Origin: Polynucleobacter sp. HIN7
Lineage (GTDB): Bacteria; Pseudomonadota; Gammaproteobacteria; Burkholderiales; Burkholderiaceae
Direction: 5' to 3'
DNA length: 64,000 bases
Assembly (NCBI RefSeq): GCF_030297595.1
Contig: NZ_AP028138.1
Coordinates: forward strand, 1,426,001-1,490,000
Under the pieces are notes generated by a model. That model searched no databases, was not told the DNA's origin, and saw only the letters and a program-made list of their open reading frames with translations. The position numbers and the translations under genes are program-made. Of this stretch, positions 36,894-48,284 are shown piece after piece (position 1 is the first letter of the stretch; each line of letters opens with the position of its first letter).

Positions 36894-38339
36894 TTAAGGC
36901 TTTCGCTGCATAATTGCCCCAAAAAATCCATCGGTTCCGTGCTGTGAGGGTAAAAGTTGCCACCAAGGCTTGTCCTTACTGGTGCCAATCGGAATTCCAT
37001 CATGTAAAAAATGATGTCCTAGGGCCTCCTTAGCCGATAAAAGCTCAAAATCGGGGTGTTTTTCTAGGAAAAGGTTTACAAGCTCTTGATTTTCTTGATC
37101 TAAAAGGCTACAGGTGGCGTAAACCAGACGACCCCCTGGTTTTAGCAAACGAGCTGCCGACTCCAAAATGGCTAGTTGGGTGGGGGCCAATTTAGCGATC
37201 TCAGCTGGTGTCTGGCGCCACTTCAGGTCGGGATTGCGTCGCAAAGTCCCTAAGCCGCTGCAGGGGGCATCCACTAAGACCCGGTCAATTTTTCCTGCAA
37301 GACGCTTGATTCTAGGGTCTCTCTCACTATCAATCCACATAGGATGCACATTGGATAGGCCACTACGAGCTAGACGTGGTTTTAAGTTGGCTAAGCGTCG
37401 CTCAGAGGTATCAAATGCATATAGGCGGCCGGTATTACGCATCATTGCACCCAAGGCCAAAGTCTTGCCGCCGGCTCCAGCACAAAAATCAACCACCATT
37501 TCTCCACGCTTGGGATCGAGCAAGTGACATAGGATTTGACTACCCTCATCCTGAACCTCAAACAAGCCATCCTTCATCCAGGTCGAGCTTTGTAGGGCGG
37601 GTTTTCCAAAAATACGGATTCCGTCCTGGGAATAGGGCGTTGGGTGCGCCTCAAATCGATTCGCACTTTGATTCATTTGCATCAGTAATTGATCGCGCGA
37701 GGTCTTTAAAGTGTTCGCACGCAAATCCAATGGTGCCGGCTTCATGAGAGACTCAGCCAAACGACCAGCCTCTTCCTCACCAAAAGACTGAACCATCGTG
37801 TTCCAAAGCCATTCCGGCAAATTATGTTTTACCAATCGCCCCAGCGCATCACGATCAACTTGGCCAAAACGACTTAGCCACTCGTACTCCTCCTTTTGTA
37901 TAACAAAGGCCAAATCAGCGAGTGCGCTCTCTAGTCGATTTGCGGTCCCAAGCCCCCCTTCAGATAAGGCTGAAACCAAGCCCAGCAAGGCCAAGCGGCG
38001 GGCTAGGGAGCCAGAGCCACTGGCTGCAAATTGAGAAAACTCCTGCTTGCGACGCAATACAGAAAACGCAGCCTCAGCAATTAGGGCGCGATCTCGATTG
38101 CCCAATTTGGGATGCGCACGAAAGTAACGACTAACAACCCGATCGGCTGGTTGGTCAAATTGCAATAACTCAGGAAGCAACTGCTCAAGATGCAAAACGT
38201 GCTGCGGCAACGCCTTCGCATGCGAATAATTTTTTTGCCCTTGGGGATTAATCAGTACAGGCGCTTTGGCATCCTTACTCTTTGCATACTTCTTTTCTTT
38301 GGAAATCCGCTTTGAAGCGGTAGAGGAGGATCGCGTCAT
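36894..38339 (-). CDS. RsmB/NOP-family rRNA (cytosine-5)-methyltransferase
   Basis: About 481 residues. A basic N-terminal extension (TASKRISKEKKYAKSKDAK) and an NusB-like region precede the SAM methyltransferase core: VVDFCAGAGGKTLALGAMM, VLVDAPCSGLGTLRRNPD (first catalytic Cys) and VYATCSLLDQENQ (second catalytic Cys). This is the RsmB/RsmF type; which 16S cytosine is modified cannot be said. ATG 38339 lies 13 bp after purN. A longer frame overlaps purN and is not used. Confidence 0.88.
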   Translation of the reverse strand: MTRSSSTASKRISKEKKYAKSKDAKAPVLINPQGQKNYSHAKALPQHVLHLEQLLPELLQFDQPADRVVSRYFRAHPKLGNRDRALIAEAAFSVLRRKQEFSQFAASGSGSLARRLALLGLVSALSEGGLGTANRLESALADLAFVIQKEEYEWLSRFGQVDRDALGRLVKHNLPEWLWNTMVQSFGEEEAGRLAESLMKPAPLDLRANTLKTSRDQLLMQMNQSANRFEAHPTPYSQDGIRIFGKPALQSSTWMKDGLFEVQDEGSQILCHLLDPKRGEMVVDFCAGAGGKTLALGAMMRNTGRLYAFDTSERRLANLKPRLARSGLSNVHPMWIDSERDPRIKRLAGKIDRVLVDAPCSGLGTLRRNPDLKWRQTPAEIAKLAPTQLAILESAARLLKPGGRLVYATCSLLDQENQELVNLFLEKHPDFELLSAKEALGHHFLHDGIPIGTSKDKPWWQLLPSQHGTDGFFGAIMQRKP

Positions 38340-38352
38340 GAACTCGCCGTTC

Positions 38353-38985
38353 TTATGGGAAAGGAATGTACTGTAACTCAGGTGGGTCAACACTCACTCG
38401 ATTACCTGCAAGATGTAAACGCCCATTAATAAACCACTCAACTGCTAATGGATAGATTTGATGCTCCGTCTTTAAAACCCGAGCAGCTAAATCACTTGGG
38501 GTATCGGTGGGTAGGACAGGGACCTCACTTTGACAAATAATCGGGCCCTCATCTACGCCAGCGCTAACAAAATGCACTGTGGCGCCATGCACCCGATCTC
38601 CCGCCCCCAAGGCCCGTTCATGGGTATGCAAACCAGGAAAACGTGGCAATAAGGAGGGGTGAATATTCATCATGCGCCCCTCATAGTGCTCAATGAACCC
38701 TGGGGTTAGGATTCTCATAAAGCCAGCCAAAACCACAAGATCTGCACCAAAGGCATCAATTTGCTGCATCAATGCCTCGTCAAAGGCTTCCCGGCTTGGA
38801 TAGTCCCGGTGATCAATCACCGCGATAGGAATGCCAACCGACTTCGCAAACTCGAGCCCCTTGGCCTCGGGCTGATTTGCAATTAAGCCCGTAAATCGTA
38901 CATCCCATGATTTTGCTTTTGCGGCCTTGTAAATTGCCTCGAAATTAGAGCCGCGCCCTGAAATTAAAGAAACGATTGAATGCAT
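38353..38985 (-). CDS. purN: Phosphoribosylglycinamide formyltransferase (folate-dependent)
   Basis: Transfers a formyl group from 10-formyl-THF to GAR in purine synthesis. The 210 residues show VSLISGRGSNFEAI, FMRILTPGFIEHYEGRMMNIHPSLLPRFPG (formyl-transfer residues Asn, His; seen in segments) and HFVSAGVDEGPIICQ with the catalytic Asp. ATG 38985 lies 7 bp after TATATT. It diverges from ribF across 39 bp and is followed by the rRNA methyltransferase. Confidence 0.95.
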   Translation of the reverse strand: MHSIVSLISGRGSNFEAIYKAAKAKSWDVRFTGLIANQPEAKGLEFAKSVGIPIAVIDHRDYPSREAFDEALMQQIDAFGADLVVLAGFMRILTPGFIEHYEGRMMNIHPSLLPRFPGLHTHERALGAGDRVHGATVHFVSAGVDEGPIICQSEVPVLPTDTPSDLAARVLKTEHQIYPLAVEWFINGRLHLAGNRVSVDPPELQYIPFP

Positions 38986-39000
38986 GACCAACAATATAAT
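38986..39000. promoter_or_regulatory. Overlapping -10 elements for purN (minus) and ribF (plus)
   Basis: TATATT on the minus strand (38998-38993) ends 7 bp before the purN ATG. TATAAT on the plus strand (38995-39000) lies 24 bp before the ribF GTG and leaves room for a leader. The hexamers share four base pairs, so polymerase could occupy only one at a time. Confidence 0.5.
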
Positions 39001-39024
39001 TCAAGGCTAGCCTGAAAGCGAATT

Positions 39025-39978
39025 GTGAAGGTATTTCGAAGACTTAAGCCCGCCCTGACCCAAGCGCCATGCGCCCTAACCATTGGTAACTTTGATGGTG
39101 TGCATCGCGGTCATCAAGCATTACTTCAGCAGTTAGTGGAGGGTGCGCGCGCGCGTCATCTAAGCCCTTGTGTACTCACCTTTGAGCCCCACCCTCGAGA
39201 ATTTTTTTCACCGCACGATGCGCCACCCCGGATTCAAAATCTACGCGATAAGTTAATGGCCTTAAAGCAATGCGCTGTCGATACGATTGCAATTGAAGAA
39301 TTTAATCAAGCCTTCTCCCAACTCAGTCCCTCTGAGTTTGTACAAAACATCTTGATTGAGAAGCTCAATACCAAATGGATACTTATTGGTGATGACTTTT
39401 GCTATGGCGCCAAACGCGCAGGGAATTTTGACAGTTTGGTGGCCGCCGGTAAGCAGTATGGTTTTGAAGTTAGTCGCATCCCAAGCATTCTCGAGAGCGA
39501 AGAGCGAATCTCGTCTTCACTACTAAGACAAGCTCTTGATCAGGGTGATATGCAGCGTGCCACACAACTACTCGGACGCCCTTTTTCAATTTCGGGTCAT
39601 GTGTTGTATGGAAAGCAACTGGGGCGCACTCTTGGATTCCCCACCATCAATTTAGCGGTTTGCGCACGTCATCCGCATGCCAAACCGGTGACAAGTGGTA
39701 TTTTTGTGAGTCAAGTGCATGGCTTGGGCGAGAGACCTTTGCCTGCGGTCTCGAGCATAGGAGTACGACCTTCCGTCGAGAGCACCGGCCAGGTCCTTTT
39801 AGAAACCCACATCTTTGATTTTGACCAATCCATCTATGGAGAAGTGGTTTGCGTAGAATTACTAGCTCGATTGCATGAAGAACGAAAATACCCTGACCTA
39901 ACCACCCTACAAGCTGCTATTCAAGACGATGCCCAAAAGGCTCGTCAATACTTTCTAAAGAAAAATTTGTATGTCTGA
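39025..39978 (+). CDS. ribF: Bifunctional riboflavin kinase / FAD synthetase
   Basis: Makes FMN and then FAD. The 317 residues begin at GTG ([31 protein letters not shown], the nucleotidyltransferase site), with the kinase domain from about 185 ([27 protein letters not shown], seen in segments). GAAAGCG lies shortly upstream. Its 3' end overlaps ileS by 8 bp, giving the familiar ribF-ileS-lspA order. Confidence 0.95.
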   Translation: MKVFRRLKPALTQAPCALTIGNFDGVHRGHQALLQQLVEGARARHLSPCVLTFEPHPREFFSPHDAPPRIQNLRDKLMALKQCAVDTIAIEEFNQAFSQLSPSEFVQNILIEKLNTKWILIGDDFCYGAKRAGNFDSLVAAGKQYGFEVSRIPSILESEERISSSLLRQALDQGDMQRATQLLGRPFSISGHVLYGKQLGRTLGFPTINLAVCARHPHAKPVTSGIFVSQVHGLGERPLPAVSSIGVRPSVESTGQVLLETHIFDFDQSIYGEVVCVELLARLHEERKYPDLTTLQAAIQDDAQKARQYFLKKNLYV

Positions 39979-42835
39979 TAAATCCTCAAACTACCCGGTC
40001 AATTTACTTGAGACCAGCTTTCCCATGCGCGGTGATTTACCCAAGCGGGAACCCAAATGGGTAGAAGAGTGGCAACACAATAAAGTCTATGAGGCGATTC
40101 GCAAGGCTCACACTGGGCAGCCTAGTTTTATCCTGCACGATGGTCCTCCCTATGCCAACGGTGATATTCATATTGGTCATGCGGTCAACAAGATTCTGAA
40201 AGATATGATCGTCAAGTCCCGCTGGTTAATGGGCTTTGACGCCGTCTATGTGCCAGGCTGGGATTGCCATGGCATGCCCATTGAGATTCAAATTGAAAAA
40301 CAATTTGGCAAAAACCTGCCCACTGCTGAGGTACAAGCCAAAGCTCGTGAATATGCGCAGGCTCAAGTTGCAAAGCAGAAAAAAGATTTTCAACGCTTAG
40401 GGGTTCTTGGAGAGTGGGATCAGCCCTACCTCACTATGGATTTTCAAAATGAGGCCGATGAAATTCGTGCGCTTGGCGAGATCTGGAAAAAGGGTTATGT
40501 CTTTCGCGGACTAAAACCGGTGAACTGGTGCTTCGATTGCGGTTCTGCCCTAGCGGAAGCGGAAGTGGAATATCAAGATAAAACGGATCCGGCGGTTGAT
40601 GTTGGTTTTGCCTTTGATACCAACCAGAATGCGCAACTTGCTAAAGCATTTGGCTTAAAAGAACTGCCCAATAAACCGGGTATGGCGGTGATTTGGACCA
40701 CGACCCCATGGACCTTACCAGCGAATCAAGCCTTAAACGTTCACCCCGATCTTGAATATGCCCTAGTTGAAACCGATCAGCGCTTGCTACTGCTGGCCAA
40801 AGATCGAGTGAATGACTGTTTGGAGCAATATGGTCTTGAGGGAACGATTTTGGCAAGTTGTAAAGGTAAAGCGCTTGAAGGTATTTCCTTTTGGCATCCG
40901 TTAGCCAATTTAGACTCCGGTTACAAACGCCTAGCTCCAATTTACTGCGCTGATTACGTCACGCTCGATACTGGTACGGGCCTGGTGCATTGCGCCCCCG
41001 CCTATGGTGAGGATGACTTCAAGTCCTGCAAGGCTCATGGCTTAGCTGATCACGACATTATCAATCCGGTCATGGGTGATGGAGTGTATGCCTCCTCCCT
41101 GCCGCTCTTTGCTGGTCAACATATTTGGAAAGCCAATCCAAACATTGTGAAAGCGCTTGATGAGGCTGGCAGCCTTTTAAAGAATAAATCCTATACGCAC
41201 TCCTACATGCATTGCTGGCGACATAAGACTCCGATCGTCTACCGTGCGACCTCTCAATGGTTTGCCAGCATGGATAAAAAACCTGCTGGTGAGAAGGCCT
41301 CATTGCGAGAAACCGCTTTAGCTGGCGTGGAGAGTACGAATTTCTATCCAGCTTGGGGTAAACAACGTTTACACAGCATGATCGCCAACCGTCCCGATTG
41401 GACACTTTCACGTCAACGGCAATGGGGTGTACCCATGGCCTTTTTGATCCATAAGGAAACAGGCGAGCCCCACCCACGCACACCAGAACTGCTTGAGCAA
41501 GTCGCTCAGTTGGTTGAAAAAAATGGTATTGAGGCTTGGCAGAGTCTAACGGTTGAAAGTTTGATTGGCGATGAGGCAAGCGCCTATGAGAAAAATCGTG
41601 ACACGCTTGATGTGTGGTTTGACTCGGGCACCACCCATTGGCATGTGATGCGTGGTTCACATCGTAATACTCTGTATCGCCAGGAATCCGAGGGTGCAGA
41701 AGGTCGTTGGGCTGATCTTTATTTAGAGGGCTCCGATCAACATCGCGGTTGGTTTCATTCGTCACTCTTAACGGGTGCCATGCTCGATGGTAAACCCCCA
41801 TATCGTGCCCTCTTAACCCATGGCTTTACGGTGGATGGTCAAGGTCGCAAAATGAGTAAGTCGGTGGGCAATGTAATTGCGCCTCAAGAAGTGGCTGACA
41901 AACTGGGTGCTGAAATTATTCGCTTGTGGGTTGCCTCGACCGACTACTCGGGAGAGATGTCAATCTCGGATGAGATTTTGAAGCGGGTCGTTGAAAGCTA
42001 TCGACGCATTCGCAATACCCTACGCTTTCTCTTAGCGAATCTCGCAGATTTTGATCCACAAACAAATCATCTACCTACCTCCGATTGGCTAGAGATTGAT
42101 CGCTATAGCGTTACGCTGGCAGCTGACTTACAAAACACGATTGAGGCACACTACCGTGATTATGAATTTCATCCAGCGGTCTCAAAAATATTGGCATTTT
42201 GTTCTGAAGACTTAGGTGGCTTCTATTTAGATATTCTGAAAGATCGTCTCTACACTATGCCCGCAAATTCAGTGGGTCGACGCTCCGCTCAAAACGCCTT
42301 ATTTCATATTAGCCAACACTTACTCAAATGGCTATCACCCTTTCTCAGCTTCACTGCTGAAGAGGCTTGGAAATGCTACCCACACTTTGCCAAGTCAGCC
42401 GACAGCGTATCGATCTTCACCGAAGAATTTGGATCCTTTCCTGAAATCAAGGACGCCCAATCCTTGCTTGCTAAATGGCAACGCATTCGTGAGATCCGCT
42501 CTGACATTACGAAAGCTATCGAGCTTGAACGTGAAGCCGGAAAGATTGGGTCTTCCTTGCAAGCTGAGTTGCTGATCCAAGTGGGTGCAACTGATTATGA
42601 GCTACTGCAATCGATTGCTCCGGATCTACGCTTTGTAACGATTACCTCTCAATCTGAAATTGCACTATCAGCCGATGGCAATACTCAGATCACAGTGAAG
42701 CCAAGCGCCTACCAAAAATGTGCGCGTTGCTGGCATCACACAGCCGATACTGGATCCCATCCAAACCATCCCGATCTCTGTGGGCGCTGCATTAGTAATC
42801 TTGATGGCGCTGGTGAACTTCGTCAGTTCGCATAA
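39971..42835 (+). CDS. ileS: Isoleucyl-tRNA synthetase
   Basis: Charges tRNA-Ile. 954 residues with [20 protein letters not shown] (HIGH), the editing domain ([13 protein letters not shown]), [11 protein letters not shown] (KMSKS) and a C-terminal zinc finger CARCWHH...CGRC. The complete zinc motif marks the eubacterial type. It overlaps ribF and is followed by lspA after 2 bp. Confidence 0.97.
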   Translation: MSDKSSNYPVNLLETSFPMRGDLPKREPKWVEEWQHNKVYEAIRKAHTGQPSFILHDGPPYANGDIHIGHAVNKILKDMIVKSRWLMGFDAVYVPGWDCHGMPIEIQIEKQFGKNLPTAEVQAKAREYAQAQVAKQKKDFQRLGVLGEWDQPYLTMDFQNEADEIRALGEIWKKGYVFRGLKPVNWCFDCGSALAEAEVEYQDKTDPAVDVGFAFDTNQNAQLAKAFGLKELPNKPGMAVIWTTTPWTLPANQALNVHPDLEYALVETDQRLLLLAKDRVNDCLEQYGLEGTILASCKGKALEGISFWHPLANLDSGYKRLAPIYCADYVTLDTGTGLVHCAPAYGEDDFKSCKAHGLADHDIINPVMGDGVYASSLPLFAGQHIWKANPNIVKALDEAGSLLKNKSYTHSYMHCWRHKTPIVYRATSQWFASMDKKPAGEKASLRETALAGVESTNFYPAWGKQRLHSMIANRPDWTLSRQRQWGVPMAFLIHKETGEPHPRTPELLEQVAQLVEKNGIEAWQSLTVESLIGDEASAYEKNRDTLDVWFDSGTTHWHVMRGSHRNTLYRQESEGAEGRWADLYLEGSDQHRGWFHSSLLTGAMLDGKPPYRALLTHGFTVDGQGRKMSKSVGNVIAPQEVADKLGAEIIRLWVASTDYSGEMSISDEILKRVVESYRRIRNTLRFLLANLADFDPQTNHLPTSDWLEIDRYSVTLAADLQNTIEAHYRDYEFHPAVSKILAFCSEDLGGFYLDILKDRLYTMPANSVGRRSAQNALFHISQHLLKWLSPFLSFTAEEAWKCYPHFAKSADSVSIFTEEFGSFPEIKDAQSLLAKWQRIREIRSDITKAIELEREAGKIGSSLQAELLIQVGATDYELLQSIAPDLRFVTITSQSEIALSADGNTQITVKPSAYQKCARCWHHTADTGSHPNHPDLCGRCISNLDGAGELRQFA

Positions 42836-42837
42836 AT

Positions 42838-43335
42838 ATGGTCAAGCCATCTTACCGAGAGAGCTCAAGCAAATGGTATTTACTGCTAGCCCTTGGAGTA
42901 TTGATTGCCGATCAAGTCACCAAGTGGTGGGCTCAAATGAGTCTGCCGATGGCTCAGGCGATTAAGGTTACTGATTTTCTGAATTGGTTCTTAATTTATA
43001 ACCCAGGTGCCGCCTTCTCCTTTTTGTCTCAGGCAGGTGGTTGGCAACGCTGGTTTTTTACCGTAATTGGGATTGTTGCTGCCGTTGTGATTATTTGGCT
43101 CTTACAGAAAAATACCCAAGATCGTCCGTTTTGTCTTGCCCTTTCCTTAATCCTTGGTGGGGCCATCGGGAACGTCATCGATCGCTTGCTATATGGCGCT
43201 GTAGTTGACTTTATTGACGTGCACTATGACGGTTGGCACTGGCCAGCCTTCAATATTGCCGATAGCGCCATCTCAATTGGTGCTACATTAATTGTTATCA
43301 ACGAAATACGACGGGCCATTAAAGACCGCCCCTAG
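42838..43335 (+). CDS. lspA: Lipoprotein signal peptidase
   Basis: A four-helix inner-membrane aspartyl protease that removes the signal peptide after Lgt has acted. 165 residues; GVLIADQVTKWW, NPGAAFSFL, GGAIGNVIDRLLYGAVVDFIDVH (first catalytic Asp) and WPAFNIADSAISIGA (second catalytic Asp) are all present. lgt and a predicted lipoprotein (livK) occur in this window too. Confidence 0.96.
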   Translation: MVKPSYRESSSKWYLLLALGVLIADQVTKWWAQMSLPMAQAIKVTDFLNWFLIYNPGAAFSFLSQAGGWQRWFFTVIGIVAAVVIIWLLQKNTQDRPFCLALSLILGGAIGNVIDRLLYGAVVDFIDVHYDGWHWPAFNIADSAISIGATLIVINEIRRAIKDRP

Positions 43336-43360
43336 AGTCAAATCGATTTGGAACCCGTGC

Positions 43361-44566
43361 ATGGCCTCACTATCAAACAAAAAAATTGTTTTAGGAATCT
43401 CCGGCGGAATTGCCGCCTATAAATCCGCTGAATTGGTCCGCGCCCTGATTCAAGAGGGAGCCGAGGTTCAAGTAGTGATGTCAGAGTCTGCCATGCAATT
43501 CATTACACCGGTCACCATGCAAGCGCTTAGCGGCAAACCAGTCTTTAGTAGTCAATGGGATCCAAGGATTAGTAATAATATGGCGCACATTGAGCTATCC
43601 CGTAACGCCGATGCGATTTTGATTGCCCCTGCAAGCGCCGATCTCATGGCAAAACTATCGCTTGGTTTGGCGGATGATTTACTAACGACGATGTGCCTAG
43701 CGCGCGACTGCCCTCTTTTGATTGCGCCCGCCATGAATCTGCAAATGTGGGCTCACCCTGCTACCCAACGTAGCCTCCAGCGACTTCAAGACGATGGTGT
43801 CGCGATCCTTGGCCCTGCTAGTGGTAACCAGGCCTGCGGTGAAGTTGGCATGGGTCGGATGCTGGAGCCCTCTGAGCTATGTGAGCAACTAGTTGCATTT
43901 TTTCAGCCGCAGGTTTTAACTGGGAAACGGGTACTCATTACAGCCGGTCCAACATTTGAGGCTATCGACCCAGTCCGTGGCATTACCAATCTGAGTTCCG
44001 GGAAAATGGGATTTGCGATTGCCCAAGCGGCTGTTGAAGCGGGTGCAGAAGTTCACCTCATCGCTGGCCCTTGTGATTTACCCACTCCTTTGCAAAGCAC
44101 CGGTAGGATTAAGCGGACAAATGTGATCACCGGTGAAGAGATGCATCGGGCCACGCTCGCCTCTGCCGATTGCGATGTATTTTTTGCGGTTGCTGCCGTT
44201 GCAGACTGGACGATTGCCAATCGCGCCCCACAGAAGATTAAGCGCCAAGAGCAGTCTGGACTTCATTTAGAGTTTCGTTCGAACCCCGATATCTTGCTCG
44301 ATATGGCTAAGTTGGCTAAGCGCAAATCAAAACCATACTGCGTTGGCTTTGCTGCTGAAACCGATCGTTTGGGTAAACACTCTAAAGAGAAACGGATTCG
44401 CAAGGGTATCCCAATGATTGTAGGAAATATCGGTCCCACCACCTTTGGTCTTGATACTAATGAAATTCTCGTGGTGGACGACAAAGGCAGTAAAAACCTA
44501 GGGCACGCCAGCAAGCTAGAGCTCGCCAGAAAACTCATTGAAATCGTTGGCACCCGCTTACCTTAA
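43361..44566 (+). CDS. coaBC: Bifunctional phosphopantothenoylcysteine decarboxylase / synthetase
   Basis: Two consecutive steps of coenzyme A synthesis. 401 residues: the N-terminal FMN decarboxylase ([26 protein letters not shown], and the flap cysteine in [10 protein letters not shown] near 162) and the C-terminal CTP-dependent ligase ([25 protein letters not shown], from about 190). ATG 43361 matches the family start; the longer open frame overlaps lspA. panB, an earlier CoA gene, lies at 62 kb. Confidence 0.95.
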   Translation: MASLSNKKIVLGISGGIAAYKSAELVRALIQEGAEVQVVMSESAMQFITPVTMQALSGKPVFSSQWDPRISNNMAHIELSRNADAILIAPASADLMAKLSLGLADDLLTTMCLARDCPLLIAPAMNLQMWAHPATQRSLQRLQDDGVAILGPASGNQACGEVGMGRMLEPSELCEQLVAFFQPQVLTGKRVLITAGPTFEAIDPVRGITNLSSGKMGFAIAQAAVEAGAEVHLIAGPCDLPTPLQSTGRIKRTNVITGEEMHRATLASADCDVFFAVAAVADWTIANRAPQKIKRQEQSGLHLEFRSNPDILLDMAKLAKRKSKPYCVGFAAETDRLGKHSKEKRIRKGIPMIVGNIGPTTFGLDTNEILVVDDKGSKNLGHASKLELARKLIEIVGTRLP

Positions 44567-44581
44567 AGAGGACTATCAATC

Positions 44582-45031
44582 GTGCAAGTTCTTCAAGTCA
44601 AAATCCTCGATGAGCGGATGCGCTCGCAAATGCCTAGCTATGGTACCCCAGGAAGCGCTGGATTAGATTTACGCGCCTGCATTGACAACGCAATTGAGCT
44701 TGCCCCTGGTCAAACAGAGCTCATTCCAACAGGTCTGGCAATTTATATTGAAGATCCTCGTTACGCCGCGATGATTCTGCCGCGCTCAGGACTCGGTCAT
44801 AAACACGGAATTGTGTTGGGTAACCTCGTTGGATTAATTGATTCGGATTACCAAGGTCAATTGATGGTGAGTGCTTGGAACCGAGGCTCAACTGCATTTC
44901 GGTTGGAGCCGATGGAGCGATTAGCGCAACTTGTGATTGTTCCAGTACAGCAAGTGGAACTGAAAGTAGTGACTGAATTTGAGAGTAGTACCCGGGGTAC
45001 GGGTGGCTTCGGTAGTACTGGACGCGGATAG
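44582..45031 (+). CDS. dut: dUTP diphosphatase
   Basis: Trimeric dUTPase of 149 residues. The five family motifs are visible: [44 protein letters not shown] and the glycine-rich C-terminus [10 protein letters not shown]. It starts at GTG 44582 with AGAGGA upstream. The coaBC-dut pairing is common in proteobacteria. Confidence 0.96.
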   Translation: MQVLQVKILDERMRSQMPSYGTPGSAGLDLRACIDNAIELAPGQTELIPTGLAIYIEDPRYAAMILPRSGLGHKHGIVLGNLVGLIDSDYQGQLMVSAWNRGSTAFRLEPMERLAQLVIVPVQQVELKVVTEFESSTRGTGGFGSTGRG

Positions 45032-45051
45032 CTCCGCGCCCAGAGACTTCT

Positions 45052-47361
45052 TTAGATTTCTTCGACTGGCTCGATGCTTGCCTTACTTGATTTGCTCGGC
45101 GGCTGATTCGAGGATTGAATCTCAAGCTGCACCTTGCCATCCTGATCAATATCCACCACCACTGAACCACCATGGGCTAAGCGCCCAAAGAGTAATTCGT
45201 CGGCCAAGGCTTTACGCACTGTATCCTGAATAATTCGCTGCATGGGTCGCGCACCCATAAGCGGATCAAAGCCATGCTTGGCCAAATAGGAACGTAAGGC
45301 GGGGCTAAAGACCGCATCGACTTTTTTCTCATGCAATTGTTCTTCAAGCTGCATGAGGAACTTATCCACCACACGCATAATGATGGACTCATCCAAAGCC
45401 TTAAAGGACACGATCGCATCTAAGCGGTTTCTAAACTCCGGGGTGAAGAACTTCTTGATGTCTGCCATTTCATCACCCTGCTCACGCGCATTGGTAAAGC
45501 CCATAGTCGACTTTTGCATCGCTTCTGCACCCGCATTGGTGGTCATAATGATGATGACATTACGAAAATCCGTCTTCCGTCCGTTGTTATCAGTTAAGGT
45601 GCCGTGATCCATCACTTGTAAGAGGATATTGAAAATGTCTGGATGCGCCTTCTCAATTTCATCGAGCAACAAAACGCAATGCGGTTTCTTTGAGACGGCT
45701 TCGGTTAATAATCCACCTTGATCAAAACCAACATAGCCAGGAGGCGCTCCAATCAAACGGCTTACCGCATGGCGCTCCATGTATTCCGACATATCAAAAC
45801 GGAGCAGCTCAATACCCATGATGAAGGCCAACTGCTTCGCAACCTCGGTCTTACCGACTCCGGTGGGACCTGAAAATAGGAAGGAGCCGATTGGCCGATC
45901 AACCTTACCCAAGCCAGCACGAGTCATCTTAATGGCGCTAGCAAGCGCCTCAATTGCTGGATCTTGACCAAAGACGACGCTCTTAATATCGCGATCCAAG
46001 GTTTGTAGCTTGCTGCGATCATCCACCGATACCGATTGCGGTGGGATGCGTGCAATCTTCGCCACAATTTCTTCAATCTCTTGGCGGTTAATGGTTTTCT
46101 TCTGCTTTGATTTGGGAAGGATGCGCTGAGCAGCGCCTGCCTCATCAATCACATCAATCGCCTTATCGGGCAAATGGCGATCATTAATATATCGCGATGA
46201 CAATTCAGCAGCGGCTACAAGTGCAGCAGCTGCATACTTGACACCATGGTGCTCCTCAAAGCGTGACTTCAAGCCACGCAGAATTTGCACGGTTTGATCC
46301 ACGGTCGGCTCTACCACGTCGACTTTTTGGAAGCGCCGCGATAGGGCTGCATCCTTTTCGAAGATGCCACGGTACTCAGTAAAGGTGGTTGCCCCAATAC
46401 ACTTAAGCGTTCCACTCGATAATGCTGGCTTTAACAGATTGCTCGCATCCAAGGTTCCGCCAGAGGCAGCACCGGCACCAATCAAGGTATGAATCTCATC
46501 AATAAAGAGGATGCCATGGGGATTATCTTTTAAGGACTTCAGGACACTTTTGAGTCGCTGCTCAAAATCACCGCGGTATTTTGTCCCCGCCAGCAATGCG
46601 CCCATATCCAAGGAGTAAACCGTCGCATTTGCCAAAATCTCTGGAACCTCACCCTTTGTGATTCTCCAGGCCAGGCCCTCCGCAATCGCGGTCTTACCAA
46701 CACCAGCCTCACCCACCAAAAGAGGATTGTTTTTACGTCGCCGACATAAAACCTGAATGACTCGCTCGACCTCGCCCTCACGACCAATTAATGGATCGAT
46801 CTTGCCCTGACGCGCCATCGCGTTCAGGTTTTGGGTAAATTGATCAAGCGGACTTTCTTTGCCGCTGCTTGCAGCCTCATCAGTATCAGGGCTCGCCTCA
46901 GCTGCTTTTGCGGGTTCCGTGTTGTCTTTACGAACACCGTGACTGATAAAGTTCACCACGTCCAAGCGGGTTACCCCTTGCTGTTGCAAGAAATACACTG
47001 CATGCGAATCCTTCTCACCAAAGATAGCCACTAATACATTAGCACCAGTCACCTCTTTTTTGCCATTTGAGGTCGACTGTACATGCATGATGGCACGCTG
47101 AATCACCCTCTGGAATCCAAGCGTTGGCTGAGTATCGACCTCTTCCGTTCCAGGAACCACCGGGGTGTTGTCGTTAATAAAGTTTTTCAGCTGGGAACGC
47201 AACTCTGCAATATTGACCGCACAGGCCTTCAGAACCTCGACCGAGGTGGCGTTATCCAATAATGCGGACAGCAAGTGCTCAACCGTAATGAACTCGTGGC
47301 GCGCTGCGCGAGCGTCCACAAAAGCCATATGCAAACTTACTTCCAGTTCTTGAGCAATCAT
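45052..47361 (-). CDS. clpA: ATP-dependent Clp protease ATP-binding subunit ClpA
   Basis: AAA+ unfoldase feeding ClpP and recognising N-degrons through ClpS. 769 residues: N-domain ([22 protein letters not shown]), D1 with Walker [17 protein letters not shown]2 with [15 protein letters not shown], and [13 protein letters not shown]. The start ATG overlaps the clpS stop by 4 bp. clpP is not in the window. Confidence 0.97.
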   Translation of the reverse strand: MIAQELEVSLHMAFVDARAARHEFITVEHLLSALLDNATSVEVLKACAVNIAELRSQLKNFINDNTPVVPGTEEVDTQPTLGFQRVIQRAIMHVQSTSNGKKEVTGANVLVAIFGEKDSHAVYFLQQQGVTRLDVVNFISHGVRKDNTEPAKAAEASPDTDEAASSGKESPLDQFTQNLNAMARQGKIDPLIGREGEVERVIQVLCRRRKNNPLLVGEAGVGKTAIAEGLAWRITKGEVPEILANATVYSLDMGALLAGTKYRGDFEQRLKSVLKSLKDNPHGILFIDEIHTLIGAGAASGGTLDASNLLKPALSSGTLKCIGATTFTEYRGIFEKDAALSRRFQKVDVVEPTVDQTVQILRGLKSRFEEHHGVKYAAAALVAAAELSSRYINDRHLPDKAIDVIDEAGAAQRILPKSKQKKTINRQEIEEIVAKIARIPPQSVSVDDRSKLQTLDRDIKSVVFGQDPAIEALASAIKMTRAGLGKVDRPIGSFLFSGPTGVGKTEVAKQLAFIMGIELLRFDMSEYMERHAVSRLIGAPPGYVGFDQGGLLTEAVSKKPHCVLLLDEIEKAHPDIFNILLQVMDHGTLTDNNGRKTDFRNVIIIMTTNAGAEAMQKSTMGFTNAREQGDEMADIKKFFTPEFRNRLDAIVSFKALDESIIMRVVDKFLMQLEEQLHEKKVDAVFSPALRSYLAKHGFDPLMGARPMQRIIQDTVRKALADELLFGRLAHGGSVVVDIDQDGKVQLEIQSSNQPPSKSSKASIEPVEEI

Positions 47362-47705
47362 GCTTCCTCCATAGTGCACTGCAATGGGTGACCCGCTTCA
47401 CGGGAACGTTCTATGACTTGATGGACCTTGGTCGAGGCCACATCGCGGGTATAGATACCGCAGACGCCTTTTCCTGCCAGATGCACTTGCAACATGATGC
47501 GAGTTGCTGTCTCTTGATCTTTATTAAAGTATTCCTGAATCACCATCACCACAAATTCCATCGGTGTGTAGTCGTCGTTTAACAACATCACTTTGTACAT
47601 GGCCGGCACCTTGACCTTTTCGGCCTGCCGTTCCAACAAAACCGTGTCTTCCTTAAATGGGGTGACTGGGCTTCCTCCGGGGGGTGTTTTGGAATTACGA
47701 CTCAT
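47358..47705 (-). CDS. clpS: ClpS adaptor protein
   Basis: N-end-rule adaptor for ClpAP, 115 residues. [17 protein letters not shown] holds the Asn-Asp-Asp N-degron site and [16 protein letters not shown] the hydrophobic pocket region. ATG 47705 ([13 protein letters not shown]) fits; the 16-codon extension crosses a promoter. It is coupled to clpA. Confidence 0.95.
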   Translation of the reverse strand: MSRNSKTPPGGSPVTPFKEDTVLLERQAEKVKVPAMYKVMLLNDDYTPMEFVVMVIQEYFNKDQETATRIMLQVHLAGKGVCGIYTRDVASTKVHQVIERSREAGHPLQCTMEEA

Positions 47706-47740
47706 GAGAAACATTCTAACCACACCACAAAACTCTGCAA
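47706..47740 (-). promoter_or_regulatory. Predicted clpS promoter (near-leaderless)
   Basis: On the minus strand TTGCAG (47740-47735), a 16-bp spacer, TAGAAT (47718-47713), 7 bp, then the clpS ATG. No Shine-Dalgarno lies between. The 307-bp gap 47706-48012 holds this promoter and the cspA control region; I see no further gene in it. Confidence 0.5.
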
Positions 47741-47862
47741 TAAATCCACGCAAATCAAGTTTTCATCTGACGAAAACCATTCAAAATCAAGGCATATTTG
47801 TCATATTGGGTCGTTTTTATGAAAAAAAAGGGTTTTTCCTAGTGATATTGAGTCATATTTCC

Positions 47863-47891
47863 TTGACACCCCCTCAAAAAGGGCAAACAAT
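47863..47891 (+). promoter_or_regulatory. Predicted cspA promoter
   Basis: A perfect TTGACA (47863-47868), a 17-bp spacer and AACAAT (47886-47891). Initiation near 47898 gives a 5' untranslated region of about 115 nt before ATG 48013, as is usual for cold-shock mRNAs whose leaders fold with temperature. Confidence 0.65.
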
Positions 47892-48012
47892 CAATCCTGT
47901 GGTGTTTTTCTCGTTTGAGATTTACCTGCATTAGGCGTGTTGCGGAGTAAGACTGATCAAAAGGTATTTCCCCTCTTCACGGTTGTCTTTAGATTTTTGT
48001 AATGGAGTTCGC

Positions 48013-48216
48013 ATGGCGACCGGAGTTGTTAAGTGGTTTAATGATGCAAAAGGTTTCGGTTTTATCAAACCGGATGACGGAGAAGAAGAGTTGTTTGCAC
48101 ACTTTAGTGCAATCACGATGAGTGGCTTTAAAACCCTCAAAGAAGGTCAAAAAGTAACGTTTGACATTACTCAAGGCCCAAAAGGTAAACAGGCAACCAA
48201 TATTCAAGCTGCCTGA
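48013..48216 (+). CDS. Cold-shock-domain protein (CspA family)
   Basis: A 67-residue single cold-shock domain binding single-stranded RNA and [24 protein letters not shown] (RNP1 KGFGFI), ELFAHFSAI (RNP2, with Leu-Phe-Ala in place of the usual Val-Phe-Val) and [18 protein letters not shown] precedes ATG 48013. A stable terminator follows. Confidence 0.95.
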   Translation: MATGVVKWFNDAKGFGFIKPDDGEEELFAHFSAITMSGFKTLKEGQKVTFDITQGPKGKQATNIQAA

Positions 48217-48235
48217 TCACTAGCTGATCCCAAGT

Positions 48236-48265
48236 AAAAACCCCAGGCTTCAACCTGGGGTTTTT
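48236..48265. terminator. Bidirectional terminator between the cold-shock gene and icd
   Basis: A 12-bp stem AAAAACCCCAGG / CCTGGGGTTTTT with loop CTTCAA; A-runs and T-runs flank it on both strands. It can end the cold-shock transcript (plus) and the icd transcript (minus). Confidence 0.92.
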
Positions 48266-48284
48266 CTTTTGGGATTCTTACGAA

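Noticed and set aside
41070..41801. A 243-codon open frame on the minus strand inside ileS
   Set aside because: It is antisense to a fully conserved ileS and its translation is rich in His, Arg and Gln with no recognisable domain. It is a reading-frame shadow.
47820..47845. A-run/GGG/T-run near GAAAAAAAAGGGTTTTTCC as a terminator
   Set aside because: The only pairing is A with T around a three-base centre, with no GC stem. There is also no upstream gene on that strand needing a terminator.
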